NCBI RefSeq assembly: GCF_964340835.1
Contig: NZ_OZ204251.1
Origin: Bombilactobacillus bombi
Lineage (GTDB): Bacteria > Bacillota > Bacilli > Lactobacillales > Lactobacillaceae
Reading direction: 5' to 3' (one strand)
Length of the DNA: 64,000 nt
A program made the position numbers and the translations under genes. Positions 48,989-57,165 of this stretch are shown in pieces (within the stretch, counting starts at the first letter, position 1; every line of letters starts with the position of its first letter). The notes under the pieces were generated by a model. It saw only the letters and a program-made list of their open reading frames with translations, ran no database searches and had not been told where the DNA came from.

Positions 48989-49961
48989 TCAGCAAATATT
49001 AGGTTGTTTGCTCGGTGGAGCTCTAGGTGATGCTTTAGGCTATCCTGTAGAATTTGATCAATGGTTTGAAATTAAAGAAAAATATGGTGAAAAAGGAATT
49101 AATTTCGCAAATTTTTCGGGGATTCCACTTATTTCTGATGATACGCAAATGACTTTATTTACTGCCAATGCCTTGCTATTAGAAGGGGATGTTTTGCATA
49201 ATTTTTGGGATTGCTATCAAGAATGGTTGGAAACTCAATTTAAGTTTCATAAGTCTGACTTAAGTCAAGCACCAAAAACTTGGTTAGTTGATTATCCAGA
49301 GATTTTTGCTAGTCGAGAACCAGGGCGTACTTGTATAATGGCTTTAATGCATGGACAATGCGGAACAATGGTTCGACCTATTAATCAGAGTAAAGGCGGT
49401 GGAGCAATTATGCGGGTTGCACCTTTAGGATTACAACCTCAAAGATTTACTCCTAATCAGGTAATGCAATTAGCTGCTGAATCAGCAGCCTTAACTCATG
49501 GACACCCCTTAAGTTGGTTAACAGCAGCATTTATGGCAGAGTTAATGCAACAGTTACTAGTAACTCAAGATACTTTACGTTGTTGTGTTCTAACTACATT
49601 ACAACTAATTAAAAAATATTTTTCTCAAATACCAGCCATAAAAGAATTGGTAATTAATGTTGAACGCGTTTTACAATTAGCTAGTGAAAAAACTGAAATT
49701 CCTATTTCACAATTAGGTTCAGGCGCAGTTGCAGAAGAAGCTTTAGCAATTGCCTTATATTGTTCTTTAAAGTATGAAAATAATTTTTCGCAGGCTATTA
49801 TTCAGGCTGTTAATCATGATGGTGATTCAGATTCGACAGCAGCATTAACTGGTCAAATACTAGGTTGTGCCCATGGTGTGAACGACTTTCCTAGGGAATT
49901 TGCAGCTAAATTAGAATTGCGAACAGCTATTGTAAAAATGGCTTGGGAATTAAGCAAATAA
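48975..49961 (+). CDS. ADP-ribosylglycohydrolase-family protein
   Basis: A 328-residue ARH-fold protein that would remove ADP-ribose from proteins or small molecules. The N-terminal GGALGDALGYPVEF, the dinuclear metal motif SDDTQMT (Asp55, Asp56) and the late NHDGDSDSTAALTGQILG are all intact. ATG 48975 lies inside the M20 gene, so translation is probably coupled to it. The functional link between the two is unknown. A bidirectional terminator follows (49960-49997). Confidence 0.9.
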   Translation: MVKINQQILGCLLGGALGDALGYPVEFDQWFEIKEKYGEKGINFANFSGIPLISDDTQMTLFTANALLLEGDVLHNFWDCYQEWLETQFKFHKSDLSQAPKTWLVDYPEIFASREPGRTCIMALMHGQCGTMVRPINQSKGGGAIMRVAPLGLQPQRFTPNQVMQLAAESAALTHGHPLSWLTAAFMAELMQQLLVTQDTLRCCVLTTLQLIKKYFSQIPAIKELVINVERVLQLASEKTEIPISQLGSGAVAEEALAIALYCSLKYENNFSQAIIQAVNHDGDSDSTAALTGQILGCAHGVNDFPREFAAKLELRTAIVKMAWELSK

Positions 49962-49997
49962 AAATCACTCCTTCAAGTAGGGAGTGATTTTGTTTTT
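49960..49997. terminator. Bidirectional terminator
   Basis: AAAATCACTCC / GGAGTGATTTT with a loop of about 9 bases and flanking runs, between convergent genes. Confidence 0.9.
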
Positions 49998-51688
49998 TAT
50001 GAATTCATTAAAATTTGTAGTAACTCTTGAGCAGATTGCTGGAGACTATCTTTAGATTTGTCATTGCCTAAGTGTGTGTAAATTTCACCAACGTAGACAT
50101 TTTGGTTGAATAAATTAGTAAATACTTGATCAATAATCGGCCGGGTACGAGCTTCTTCTTGTACTGGCCCAAATGGATTAGCAAAAAAGGTCGAGCTCAT
50201 ACCAACTTCATCAGTTGTGCCTAAAGCCTTACGCTTGCCAGCAATAAAGGTTTGTTTAGCAGCTTCTTGGTTATCAAAGCGATGAATACCGACTTTATCA
50301 TCATAATTATTAGCGTAAACCCACATATCGATTGGATGATGAGCCACTATTCGATGATAGGAATCTGCTGGAATAATGACGCGAGCATTTTTTTGATCAG
50401 GATTAAGATAAATGCCACGATCCATATTATTAAAAGCTACCGAAGAACTTAAATCGTCTAAACGTACAAAAGCACCAATTTCAGTACCTTGAGCATAAAC
50501 GTTAGAATTATCAACTGTAAAGGTCCCCATATCATCAAAAATAGTTTCCATATTGATAATTTGATCATCAGCTATTTCTTGTAAGGCTTCGATAGATTCA
50601 GATTTACCAGCACCTGAATCACCAAAAAAGACCACGTTACGTTGTTTACCATTCGCAAAGTTAATTTGGACCATAGAGCCATGAATAGGCAATTTACCTT
50701 CATAAATCATATGCAAATTATGCAAGGTAAGACACATCTTTTTCATATAGCCAAAATAAGTAGTTTGGTCGTTGTAAGGAACTTCTCCTACCCAAATATT
50801 ATTTTTGGTATCGTGATAATAATGACAAGTTCCATTTTCAGTTTCAGGCAGTCCAAATAATAAGATTAAATCGGGCTTGTGACCTTCAACATCGCTGGCT
50901 GAAGCAACTTCAAATAAATTAGCCAGGGCAATTCCACTAACAAAATAATCACGATGGAAATAGATATAAGCCAAACTTTCGCCAATTTTAGCTGGAAAAC
51001 AATACCATTCATCTTGTTGACCACTAAATTTGGCAATCGGGTTCGTTGAAACAGCACTAAAAGTTCCTTGACGTTTATTACTTGGAGTAGTCATCATCAT
51101 AGGTGGTCTTAACATTAAAGTATTAATAAAACGAATCGGCTGTAAGGCCTGATATTCTGAGGGAATAGGCCAATTATGAGATTGCGTCAGAATACAAGCT
51201 GAAGAACCAGCACTAACCTGCCGATAAGTTTTGTTAGGGTGACCTTGCAATTTTTCTTCTATTAATCTATAAAGTCTGATAACCAAGTCATTAAATTGAT
51301 TATCGATATTTATAAAATTATTGGCCATGACATCAGATTGATGCAAATTTAGAACAGCAATTCGCAAGAAAGAGCGATAAAATGAATACAGAGATTCAAC
51401 ACTTTGTAAAATTTCAACTCGATTAAATTGATCGAAGGCTGTAGGATCATCTAAGATGACAGCCTTAATAGTTGCTAAATAGTCAGCAGCATCTAAATCT
51501 TCAAATGAATTTTGTGGTTGAACATGACGTCGCTGTTTTAAAAATAGTTGCACAATTTTGACCAATTCTGGTGTATTTAAAAGGGAAAAAATATCAGAAA
51601 CATATTGTTGACTATAATTAATAACAGCAACCTTCCGTTGTGAATTCAAATAAAAGGCGGGGGTTTCAATATTTGATGATTGAGACAT
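49997..51688 (-). CDS. P-loop protein with HPr-kinase/PEPCK-like fold
   Basis: A 563-residue cytosolic protein. The C-terminal half has a phosphate-binding loop FFGDSGAGKSES (about 355-365), preceded by LPIHGSMVQI; the pair matches the C-terminal domain of HPr kinase/phosphorylase (GDSGxGKSE), which is related to PEP carboxykinase. Homologues in lactobacilli are often labelled PEP carboxykinase, but the true PEPCK motif GLSGTGKTTL is not present. The N-terminal 330 residues match nothing I know. AAAGGAGA precedes the start. Whether it phosphorylates a protein or a metabolite is not known. Confidence 0.75.
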   Translation of the reverse strand: MSQSSNIETPAFYLNSQRKVAVINYSQQYVSDIFSLLNTPELVKIVQLFLKQRRHVQPQNSFEDLDAADYLATIKAVILDDPTAFDQFNRVEILQSVESLYSFYRSFLRIAVLNLHQSDVMANNFINIDNQFNDLVIRLYRLIEEKLQGHPNKTYRQVSAGSSACILTQSHNWPIPSEYQALQPIRFINTLMLRPPMMMTTPSNKRQGTFSAVSTNPIAKFSGQQDEWYCFPAKIGESLAYIYFHRDYFVSGIALANLFEVASASDVEGHKPDLILLFGLPETENGTCHYYHDTKNNIWVGEVPYNDQTTYFGYMKKMCLTLHNLHMIYEGKLPIHGSMVQINFANGKQRNVVFFGDSGAGKSESIEALQEIADDQIINMETIFDDMGTFTVDNSNVYAQGTEIGAFVRLDDLSSSVAFNNMDRGIYLNPDQKNARVIIPADSYHRIVAHHPIDMWVYANNYDDKVGIHRFDNQEAAKQTFIAGKRKALGTTDEVGMSSTFFANPFGPVQEEARTRPIIDQVFTNLFNQNVYVGEIYTHLGNDKSKDSLQQSAQELLQILMNS

Positions 51689-51827
51689 TAAATGAGAATC
51701 TCCTTTCCAACTTATAGGGCTATTTTACTCTATTTAAAGTTAATGAAAAGTTGTTTTTGAGATAATTTTAATAAAGATTAAATTTACAATTTGGTAAGTG
51801 ATGTAAAAATGGCTCTAGGAGAAAATA

Positions 51828-53240
51828 ATGAGAAAATTAAGCCAAAAGGATGCTATTCATAATTTTGCTGTAAAATATTTCGACTTGTATCGAAATCCGC
51901 AAACAATTAATACTCTTGTAAACAAAGACTTTGAAACCATTTGTAGTAGCCTGGGATTTCAAATTGATGGTGGACAAGCCTTGATTAATGCCTATTATCC
52001 TGAGGCATTCGATCATTGTCATTACTTAAAACAGATAATTGATCGCATTGATGATATCCAGTTATTAGGTAATGCGATTTTTTCTTATTATGCTCGTTGT
52101 CGATTGCAGAACTTTTCCACTTTGAGTGCCGAACCGCGTTCTTGGATGGAAACTGCTTTTGAACGTTTAGCGGTGATTACTTCATCCCAGTTGCGCAGTC
52201 CATACTTATTTGAGGGTACTTTACAGACGGTAAAATTAGTATCCAATCGAACCGGTATGGAATTAAATATTTCTGCTGACGAAGTAGAACAAAGATTAAC
52301 TATCCAACAAGATGGTCAAGTACAGTTAGAACGCTATGCTGGAGATAATAATTCTCTCCAATTGCAATTATTAAGTTCACAAAATTTTCAGCTTACTTCT
52401 ACTAAGGTGATTTTTGAAGCTTTGAGTTATTATTTTGGACATATTTCTATATTGCCTATAGTGGCTTTTGACGAGGGTTCTTGGCAAATCCAATTAATCA
52501 ATACAACTGGACGAGTTTTGCAATATCAAGGTTCATTATGTCAAAAATTAAAGGTTCATAATCAGGATTTATCTGAATTAATTCGCCAACAACTCAAAGT
52601 TTCTGACTTATATGTTTTTGACGGTAACTTTGAGCGGATTGATCAATTAAAGATAACTTATCAAGGCATTACTGCAACCGATTACTTGGAACTTAATCGC
52701 CAACGAGGCACTTTAATTTATCAACAGACTCTTCTCAATGGTCAAAAAATGCTGCAAACTTATTATTTAACAACAACTATTAACGATTTATTAGATATCT
52801 GGGATTTAGATTTACAAGGGGCTGCTAGCACTAGTCCACAAAAATGGCAGGTTAGCTGGCGAACACGCCAAGGTAATACTGCTAAATTTTATCTAGATTT
52901 TACACAACCAGATTTATTGATTATGTGGCAAGAATTTGTGCAAAAAATCCAAAAAATTTTAGATAATTACCAGCAGGGAGAACTCTTAAAATCACCGTTA
53001 CTCTTGTCAGACTCACAACAACGAGTAATTTGTCAAGTGACTTTTAAAAAGCAAGGTAAATTTTATAATTATTTGGGAAAAGATGGCTTGCAGGTAGGGG
53101 ATTGGGTAATAGTCCCTGTTGGCAGTGATAATCATCAATTAAAGGCACGTATTCAAAAGATTAGTAATGAAATTCCTTTTTTGGGCTTAGATCATTTAAA
53201 AAGTATTATTCGTCAATGTACTCCAGACGACTTTGAATAA
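51828..53240 (+). CDS. Hypothetical protein, 470 aa
   Basis: A soluble protein divergent from the P-loop gene, with no signal or membrane segment. The N-terminal third has a repeated-looking helical pattern (AVKYFDLYRNP, FETICSSLGFQIDGG, ILLGNAIFSYYARCR), the middle is beta-rich, and the C-terminus (about 425-450) has GKFYNYLGKDGLQVGDWVIVPVG. That last segment resembles short C-terminal modules seen in several uncharacterised Gram-positive proteins. I do not recognise the family. ATG follows AGGAGA. The divergent neighbour may be functionally linked; there is no proof. Confidence 0.75.
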   Translation: MRKLSQKDAIHNFAVKYFDLYRNPQTINTLVNKDFETICSSLGFQIDGGQALINAYYPEAFDHCHYLKQIIDRIDDIQLLGNAIFSYYARCRLQNFSTLSAEPRSWMETAFERLAVITSSQLRSPYLFEGTLQTVKLVSNRTGMELNISADEVEQRLTIQQDGQVQLERYAGDNNSLQLQLLSSQNFQLTSTKVIFEALSYYFGHISILPIVAFDEGSWQIQLINTTGRVLQYQGSLCQKLKVHNQDLSELIRQQLKVSDLYVFDGNFERIDQLKITYQGITATDYLELNRQRGTLIYQQTLLNGQKMLQTYYLTTTINDLLDIWDLDLQGAASTSPQKWQVSWRTRQGNTAKFYLDFTQPDLLIMWQEFVQKIQKILDNYQQGELLKSPLLLSDSQQRVICQVTFKKQGKFYNYLGKDGLQVGDWVIVPVGSDNHQLKARIQKISNEIPFLGLDHLKSIIRQCTPDDFE

Positions 53241-53265
53241 AAGGCAGTTAATTTATAAATAATTA

Positions 53266-53293
53266 TTGACTGTTTGGTCAAAAATATTATAAT
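53266..53293 (+). promoter_or_regulatory. Promoter and operator of the TetR gene
   Basis: TTGACT (53266-53271), 16 bp, TATAAT (53288-53293). The imperfect repeat TTGACT-gttt-GGTCAA (53266-53281) overlaps the -35 and spacer, as expected for an autoregulatory TetR operator. Confidence 0.6.
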
Positions 53294-53299
53294 GAATTT

Positions 53300-53668
53300 A
53301 TGGGAAGAAAAATTTCATATAATCGTCAACAAGTACTTAGTGCAATGGCACAAATTTTTGTCAAATTGGGTTACGAAGGTACGTCGCTGGATGATTTAGT
53401 TAAAGCTAGTGGATTATTGCGTGGTAGTTTGTATTCAGCCTTTGGCAGTAAACGAGGGATGTTTATTGAAGCATTAAAAGATTGTCTGGTGCAAAAGACC
53501 AATTCTACTTTGAAACTTGATTTAATCTTAGTGGGACTATTAGAACTAGCGCCAAAAGATGTTACTGTGCGGAACTTAATTGCAGGTTGGTGTCAAAATC
53601 TGCCTCAGTCAGAAGTAACTAATTTGTTAGGTCAAAGGTTGTTACATCGAGCAGGCATTAAATCGTAA
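53300..53668 (+). CDS. Short TetR-family regulator
   Basis: A 122-residue protein. The N-terminal helix-turn-helix is clearly TetR/AcrR: RQQVLSAMAQIFVKLGYEGTSLDDLVKASGLLRGSLYSAFGSK (residues about 8-50). It then ends after about 70 more residues, well short of the usual 180-200, so the effector domain is reduced or truncated. No frame-shifted continuation is seen. ATG 53300 sits directly after the promoter, with no strong binding site, so the mRNA may be nearly leaderless. The neighbouring gene at 53722 could be the target. Confidence 0.8.
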   Translation: MGRKISYNRQQVLSAMAQIFVKLGYEGTSLDDLVKASGLLRGSLYSAFGSKRGMFIEALKDCLVQKTNSTLKLDLILVGLLELAPKDVTVRNLIAGWCQNLPQSEVTNLLGQRLLHRAGIKS

Positions 53669-53682
53669 CTATGTTTTGGATA

Positions 53683-53699
53683 ATTGTTGACTAAACAAT
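53683..53699 (+). promoter_or_regulatory. Inverted repeat upstream of the small conserved gene
   Basis: ATTGTT-gacta-AACAAT, a perfect 6-bp repeat in the short gap between the TetR gene and the next. It contains the same TTGACT core as the TetR operator at 53266, so it may be a second regulator site. Confidence 0.4.
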
Positions 53700-53721
53700 C
53701 AAAAATGAAAGACAGGTATAG

Positions 53722-54078
53722 ATGATGAATAATCGAATTGAGGTTAACGATAAACGGTTAACAATAGTTCCTATAGGCTTAGATAAACTGTGGTCTTTTA
53801 AAAGTAAATTGAGTATTCCGTTAGATCATGTTGTTGGAGCCACAATAGATGCTGGTATTTGGAAAGATCAAAAAGGAATTCGAAATCCAGGACTTGGGTT
53901 ACCGAATAAGCTAGCAGGTACTTTTATTAGTCAGGGAGAACGAACTTTTTGGAACGCAATTATTAAAGATGACCCGATTGTCATTCAACTGCATGATGAA
54001 GAATTTGTGCGTATAGTCGTAAGCATGCCTCGTAGTCAAGCACGCCAAGTAGTTGATCAAATTAATAGTAGTATCTAG
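53722..54078 (+). CDS. Small conserved protein, PH-domain-like
   Basis: A 118-residue protein with alternating beta strands (LTIVPIGLDKLWSFKSKLSIPLDHVVGATID) and a C-terminal helix (SQARQVVDQINSSI), the layout of bacterial PH-like domains. It has no membrane segment. ATG 53722 or 53725 may be the start; the binding site GACAGG is weak. It is co-oriented with the TetR gene and 54 bases behind it. Fold assignment is by pattern only. Confidence 0.65.
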   Translation: MMNNRIEVNDKRLTIVPIGLDKLWSFKSKLSIPLDHVVGATIDAGIWKDQKGIRNPGLGLPNKLAGTFISQGERTFWNAIIKDDPIVIQLHDEEFVRIVVSMPRSQARQVVDQINSSI

Positions 54079-54114
54079 TGATTTTTAGTTAATATAACTA
54101 AAAAGTCTGTAAGC

Positions 54115-54201
54115 AATCTAAAAAACTCAAAGTCAACTCCTTATGAGGATAGTCCATCAGGACCATACATTAAAGTAAGGATTACTTTGAGTTTTTTAGA
54201 T
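54115..54201 (+). repeat. Palindromic repeat copy A
   Basis: Arms AATCTAAAAACTCAAAGT (54115-54132) and ACTTTGAGTTTTTTAGATT (54183-54201) are inverted and about 18 bp long. The 50-base interior shares GATAGTC and ACCATACA, in the same order, with the reverse complement of copy B at 59434-59508. This makes it a dispersed mini-element, not just a terminator, though it would also fold as one for the gene upstream. Confidence 0.75.
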
Positions 54202-54269
54202 TACTATTCTTGATTAAATTAAAATTTCTATTTTAGTTGTTTTTAATGATGAATGCTTAATTGCTGTGT

Positions 54270-55112
54270 TTAAGCTTGTGTACCACCTATAGTGACTACT
54301 GCTATAATTTCGTTTATTAATTCTTTCATAGATGAACATTGAATTTCAATGGTTCTGCCATCAAGTCTTTTAACATCTTTTAATTGATTTATCAAATCGG
54401 CCTGGGCAGTATTGTATAGTTGAATTTTTAAATTCAAAGGTTCAGCAAGTGTTTTTATTTTACTATAAGGTTCTGGATTATCTATTACTTCTTTAGCAGC
54501 ATTTATAGTTTCCAATCGTATTTGTTTTCTAGGATAACTCAAAGCAGCATATCTAGCTAATGATTTTTTTGTAGAAACAAATTTTGGAGTTGAAAACATA
54601 TTATCATTAAAAAGCTGTTCTTGTAACGATGAATCTCCAATTATTAGGGTTACAGGTATGCCCAATTCAGCAGCATATGCAGCATTTATAGTTGTTTCAT
54701 TTTGATATGCATCATTAATCCATATTTTATAAGCAGAACGCGCACTATATCCATGATCCATATTGCCATTTTCTTTACCAATTCCAGAATGATATCCAAC
54801 AAAAAATACTTGGTCAAATGATGAGTTAAGTTCACTTAACATATAATCTTCACGTGGATAACCGTTAATCAATGAAATTCTTTCATCTATATCTGATAAA
54901 TAATTATAATTCAAGTTATTTCCTTTAGAATGAGAATCAGAAATTAAAATTTCTGTTATTTTATCATTATTTACAGATGATTGAATGCCTTTTAAAACCC
55001 AAGCAACTTGTTGATTATATAATTTGCGAAATTCGATAGTATCATCTTTTTCCATATTCCAATCTGTGATTCCTGCTAAGCCTTCAATATCGGTAGAAAT
55101 ATAAATTTTCAT
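54270..55112 (-). CDS. M55-family D-aminopeptidase (DppA-like)
   Basis: A 280-residue zinc peptidase of the M55 family, which in Bacillus (DppA) cleaves D-Ala-D-Ala-type peptides. The metal-site landmarks are ISTDIEG at the start, SDSHSKGNN, FFVGYHSGIG and NMDHGYS. It lacks a signal peptide and is cytosolic. It is co-directional with the peptide-binding lipoprotein, 40 bases downstream of it, which suggests uptake and breakdown of cell-wall-derived peptides. ATG 55112 follows AGGAGATAAA. Confidence 0.85.
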   Translation of the reverse strand: MKIYISTDIEGLAGITDWNMEKDDTIEFRKLYNQQVAWVLKGIQSSVNNDKITEILISDSHSKGNNLNYNYLSDIDERISLINGYPREDYMLSELNSSFDQVFFVGYHSGIGKENGNMDHGYSARSAYKIWINDAYQNETTINAAYAAELGIPVTLIIGDSSLQEQLFNDNMFSTPKFVSTKKSLARYAALSYPRKQIRLETINAAKEVIDNPEPYSKIKTLAEPLNLKIQLYNTAQADLINQLKDVKRLDGRTIEIQCSSMKELINEIIAVVTIGGTQA

Positions 55113-55152
55113 TTTTTATCTCCTAAATTTTATATATTATTATTACTTAACT

Positions 55153-56760
55153 TTATTTCCAATATGCATTTTTATAATATGGGAAACCCATTGGTCCCAT
55201 AACTACTCCTTTAAGATGAGGATTTATAAGATAAACTTCAGATAAATAGTATAGTGGTGTAATTGGAGCTTTTTGAGAAACATACTTATTTGCAGCTTGA
55301 AGATACTCCCAACGTTTTTCAGGATTATTAGCGTTTTCTATGTTGGCTGCGTTTAACAATTGGTCATATTGACTATCATTCCATTTTCCATCATTATTAC
55401 TATTATTGGAATTTAACAAATTTAGAAAGTCTGTTGGATCAGAATATGTGGGTGTCCATCCGCTTAGAACTGCGTCAAAATTTCCTGTTTTTGCTGATGT
55501 TAGCCGGTTGTTGAAGGGTACTGATTTTATTGAAACCTTTAAATTCGGAAGATTTGATTCAAGTTGAGATTGCAGATATTCATCGACTTTTTTACTTCTA
55601 TCATCATTACTTGATAATATTGTAAATTGCGCGGTTTTTATGCCTAATTCATTTAAGCCTTTATTCCAGAGTTCTTTAGCCTTTTTTGGATTATATTTGT
55701 TTAGATTACCAGCTTGTTTGGCAAAATCATCTTGGTTTTGAGAATTTTTAAATCCTGTAGGAACAAATCCTGTTGCCGGTATAGATTTATCTTGAAGAAC
55801 TTTGTTTGTTAATTGTTCAAAATTTATAGATAAAGATAAAGATTGTCTAATATTTTCATTACTAAAAAGTTTTTTGCGAGTATTATATTGCAAATATGAA
55901 GTACCTGGCACTTTTCTTACATATAAATCTTTGCTATTCTTTTGATTTTTAACTTCTGGTCCAGAAATAGGTACTAATGATAATTCTTTTGATTGAAACT
56001 GATAAACACCGGTATCTTGGCTTTTTACCACTGAAACATTAATTTTATTTAAATAAACACTTTTTGAATCACGATAATTTTTATTTTTTACATAGGACCA
56101 TGTATCATTAGTTCCATCCCAACCTTGAAGTACAAAAGGACCGTTGTACAAAGTATGTTTGGAATCTGTTCCATATTTTTTGCCCTGGCTTTCTACGTAA
56201 GGCTTATATAATGGAAATGAAGCACTCATTGCCAAAATTGAAGGAAAATAAGGAATAGGATGGTCTAAATTAATTTGAATCTTATATTTTCCAAGAGACT
56301 TTATACCCAATGTTTTTGGAGATAATTTTCCTTCACTGATATCCTTATAATTTTCAACTCCATCTAAATAATATGCCTGTTGAGACTTTGTTTTGGGATT
56401 AACTGTTCTTTGCCATCCATAAACGAAATCCTCTGCCGTTACAGGTTTGCCATTGCTCCATTTACCATTGGTTTTTAAATTAATTGTATACATTGTTCCA
56501 TTATTAGAGACTTTAGGCATACCTTTTGCTAATGCAGGTTCTAATTGTCCTTTATTATTAAAATTATATAATCCTTCATTTACTTGTTCTGCCACTTCAG
56601 CCGATTTATTATCCATTGCCAATGAAACGTCAGCGGTACTTAGTTCTGCTGATGAAGCTATAGATATTTCTTTATTGTTAGCTGAATTATTGCTTTTATT
56701 ACAACCTATCAAGCTAATGCTGCTTAATACTATTAAAAATAGCATCGGTATTTTTCTCAT
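55153..56760 (-). CDS. oppA: Oligopeptide ABC transporter substrate-binding lipoprotein
   Basis: A 535-residue SBP family 5 lipoprotein. The lipobox SLIGC gives a lipidated Cys at residue 20. Family segments include GLYNFNNKGQLEPALAKG near residue 90 and ITPLYYLSEVYLINP near the C-terminus. It would capture peptides at the membrane for an Opp/Dpp ABC transporter, but no permease or ATPase lies beside it, so it must use a transporter elsewhere. GGAAGGG sits eight bases before ATG. AT-rich like the rest of this region. Confidence 0.9.
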   Translation of the reverse strand: MRKIPMLFLIVLSSISLIGCNKSNNSANNKEISIASSAELSTADVSLAMDNKSAEVAEQVNEGLYNFNNKGQLEPALAKGMPKVSNNGTMYTINLKTNGKWSNGKPVTAEDFVYGWQRTVNPKTKSQQAYYLDGVENYKDISEGKLSPKTLGIKSLGKYKIQINLDHPIPYFPSILAMSASFPLYKPYVESQGKKYGTDSKHTLYNGPFVLQGWDGTNDTWSYVKNKNYRDSKSVYLNKINVSVVKSQDTGVYQFQSKELSLVPISGPEVKNQKNSKDLYVRKVPGTSYLQYNTRKKLFSNENIRQSLSLSINFEQLTNKVLQDKSIPATGFVPTGFKNSQNQDDFAKQAGNLNKYNPKKAKELWNKGLNELGIKTAQFTILSSNDDRSKKVDEYLQSQLESNLPNLKVSIKSVPFNNRLTSAKTGNFDAVLSGWTPTYSDPTDFLNLLNSNNSNNDGKWNDSQYDQLLNAANIENANNPEKRWEYLQAANKYVSQKAPITPLYYLSEVYLINPHLKGVVMGPMGFPYYKNAYWK

Positions 56761-57165
56761 ATTGTCAGCCCTTCCACCAATTTATTTCTTATAATATTAA
56801 CTTATTTTAATAATTAATACAATATAAAATCACATTAATATTAAAAAGCGTTTATAAAAAAATGGATTAGTTAATCAAATTAAATATAAATCTAATTTTT
56901 GGAATAGTAATGATAATTATAAAGTGAATTAGTATATAAATATATAGTAGTAATCTTGTAATAAAAGAATTATTAATCAAACTTGATTATAATCTTCAGC
57001 ATTTAATATATTAGTTGTAAGTAAAAGCCTCTTATTGTCTTACACTTTTTGAATAAATCAAAAAAACTTATTGACAAGCAGCAATTGCTGCTTTATATTT
57101 TAATTAACAAATGAACGAATGCGCATATGAGCAATTGTGGTGGAAAACGAAAGTAGGTTATTATA
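56761..57165 (+). other. Divergent intergenic region with metal-gene promoter
   Basis: 405 bases between the divergent lipoprotein and ATPase genes. On the right is TTGACA (57071-57076), 17 bp, TATATT (57094-57099). The perfect palindrome AAGCAGCAATTGCTGCTT (57076-57093) exactly fills the spacer, so a repressor bound there would block the promoter. A candidate SmtB/CzrA-like site ATGAACGAATGCGCAT follows at 57111-57126. The rest is AT-rich with nothing else seen. Confidence 0.6.
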
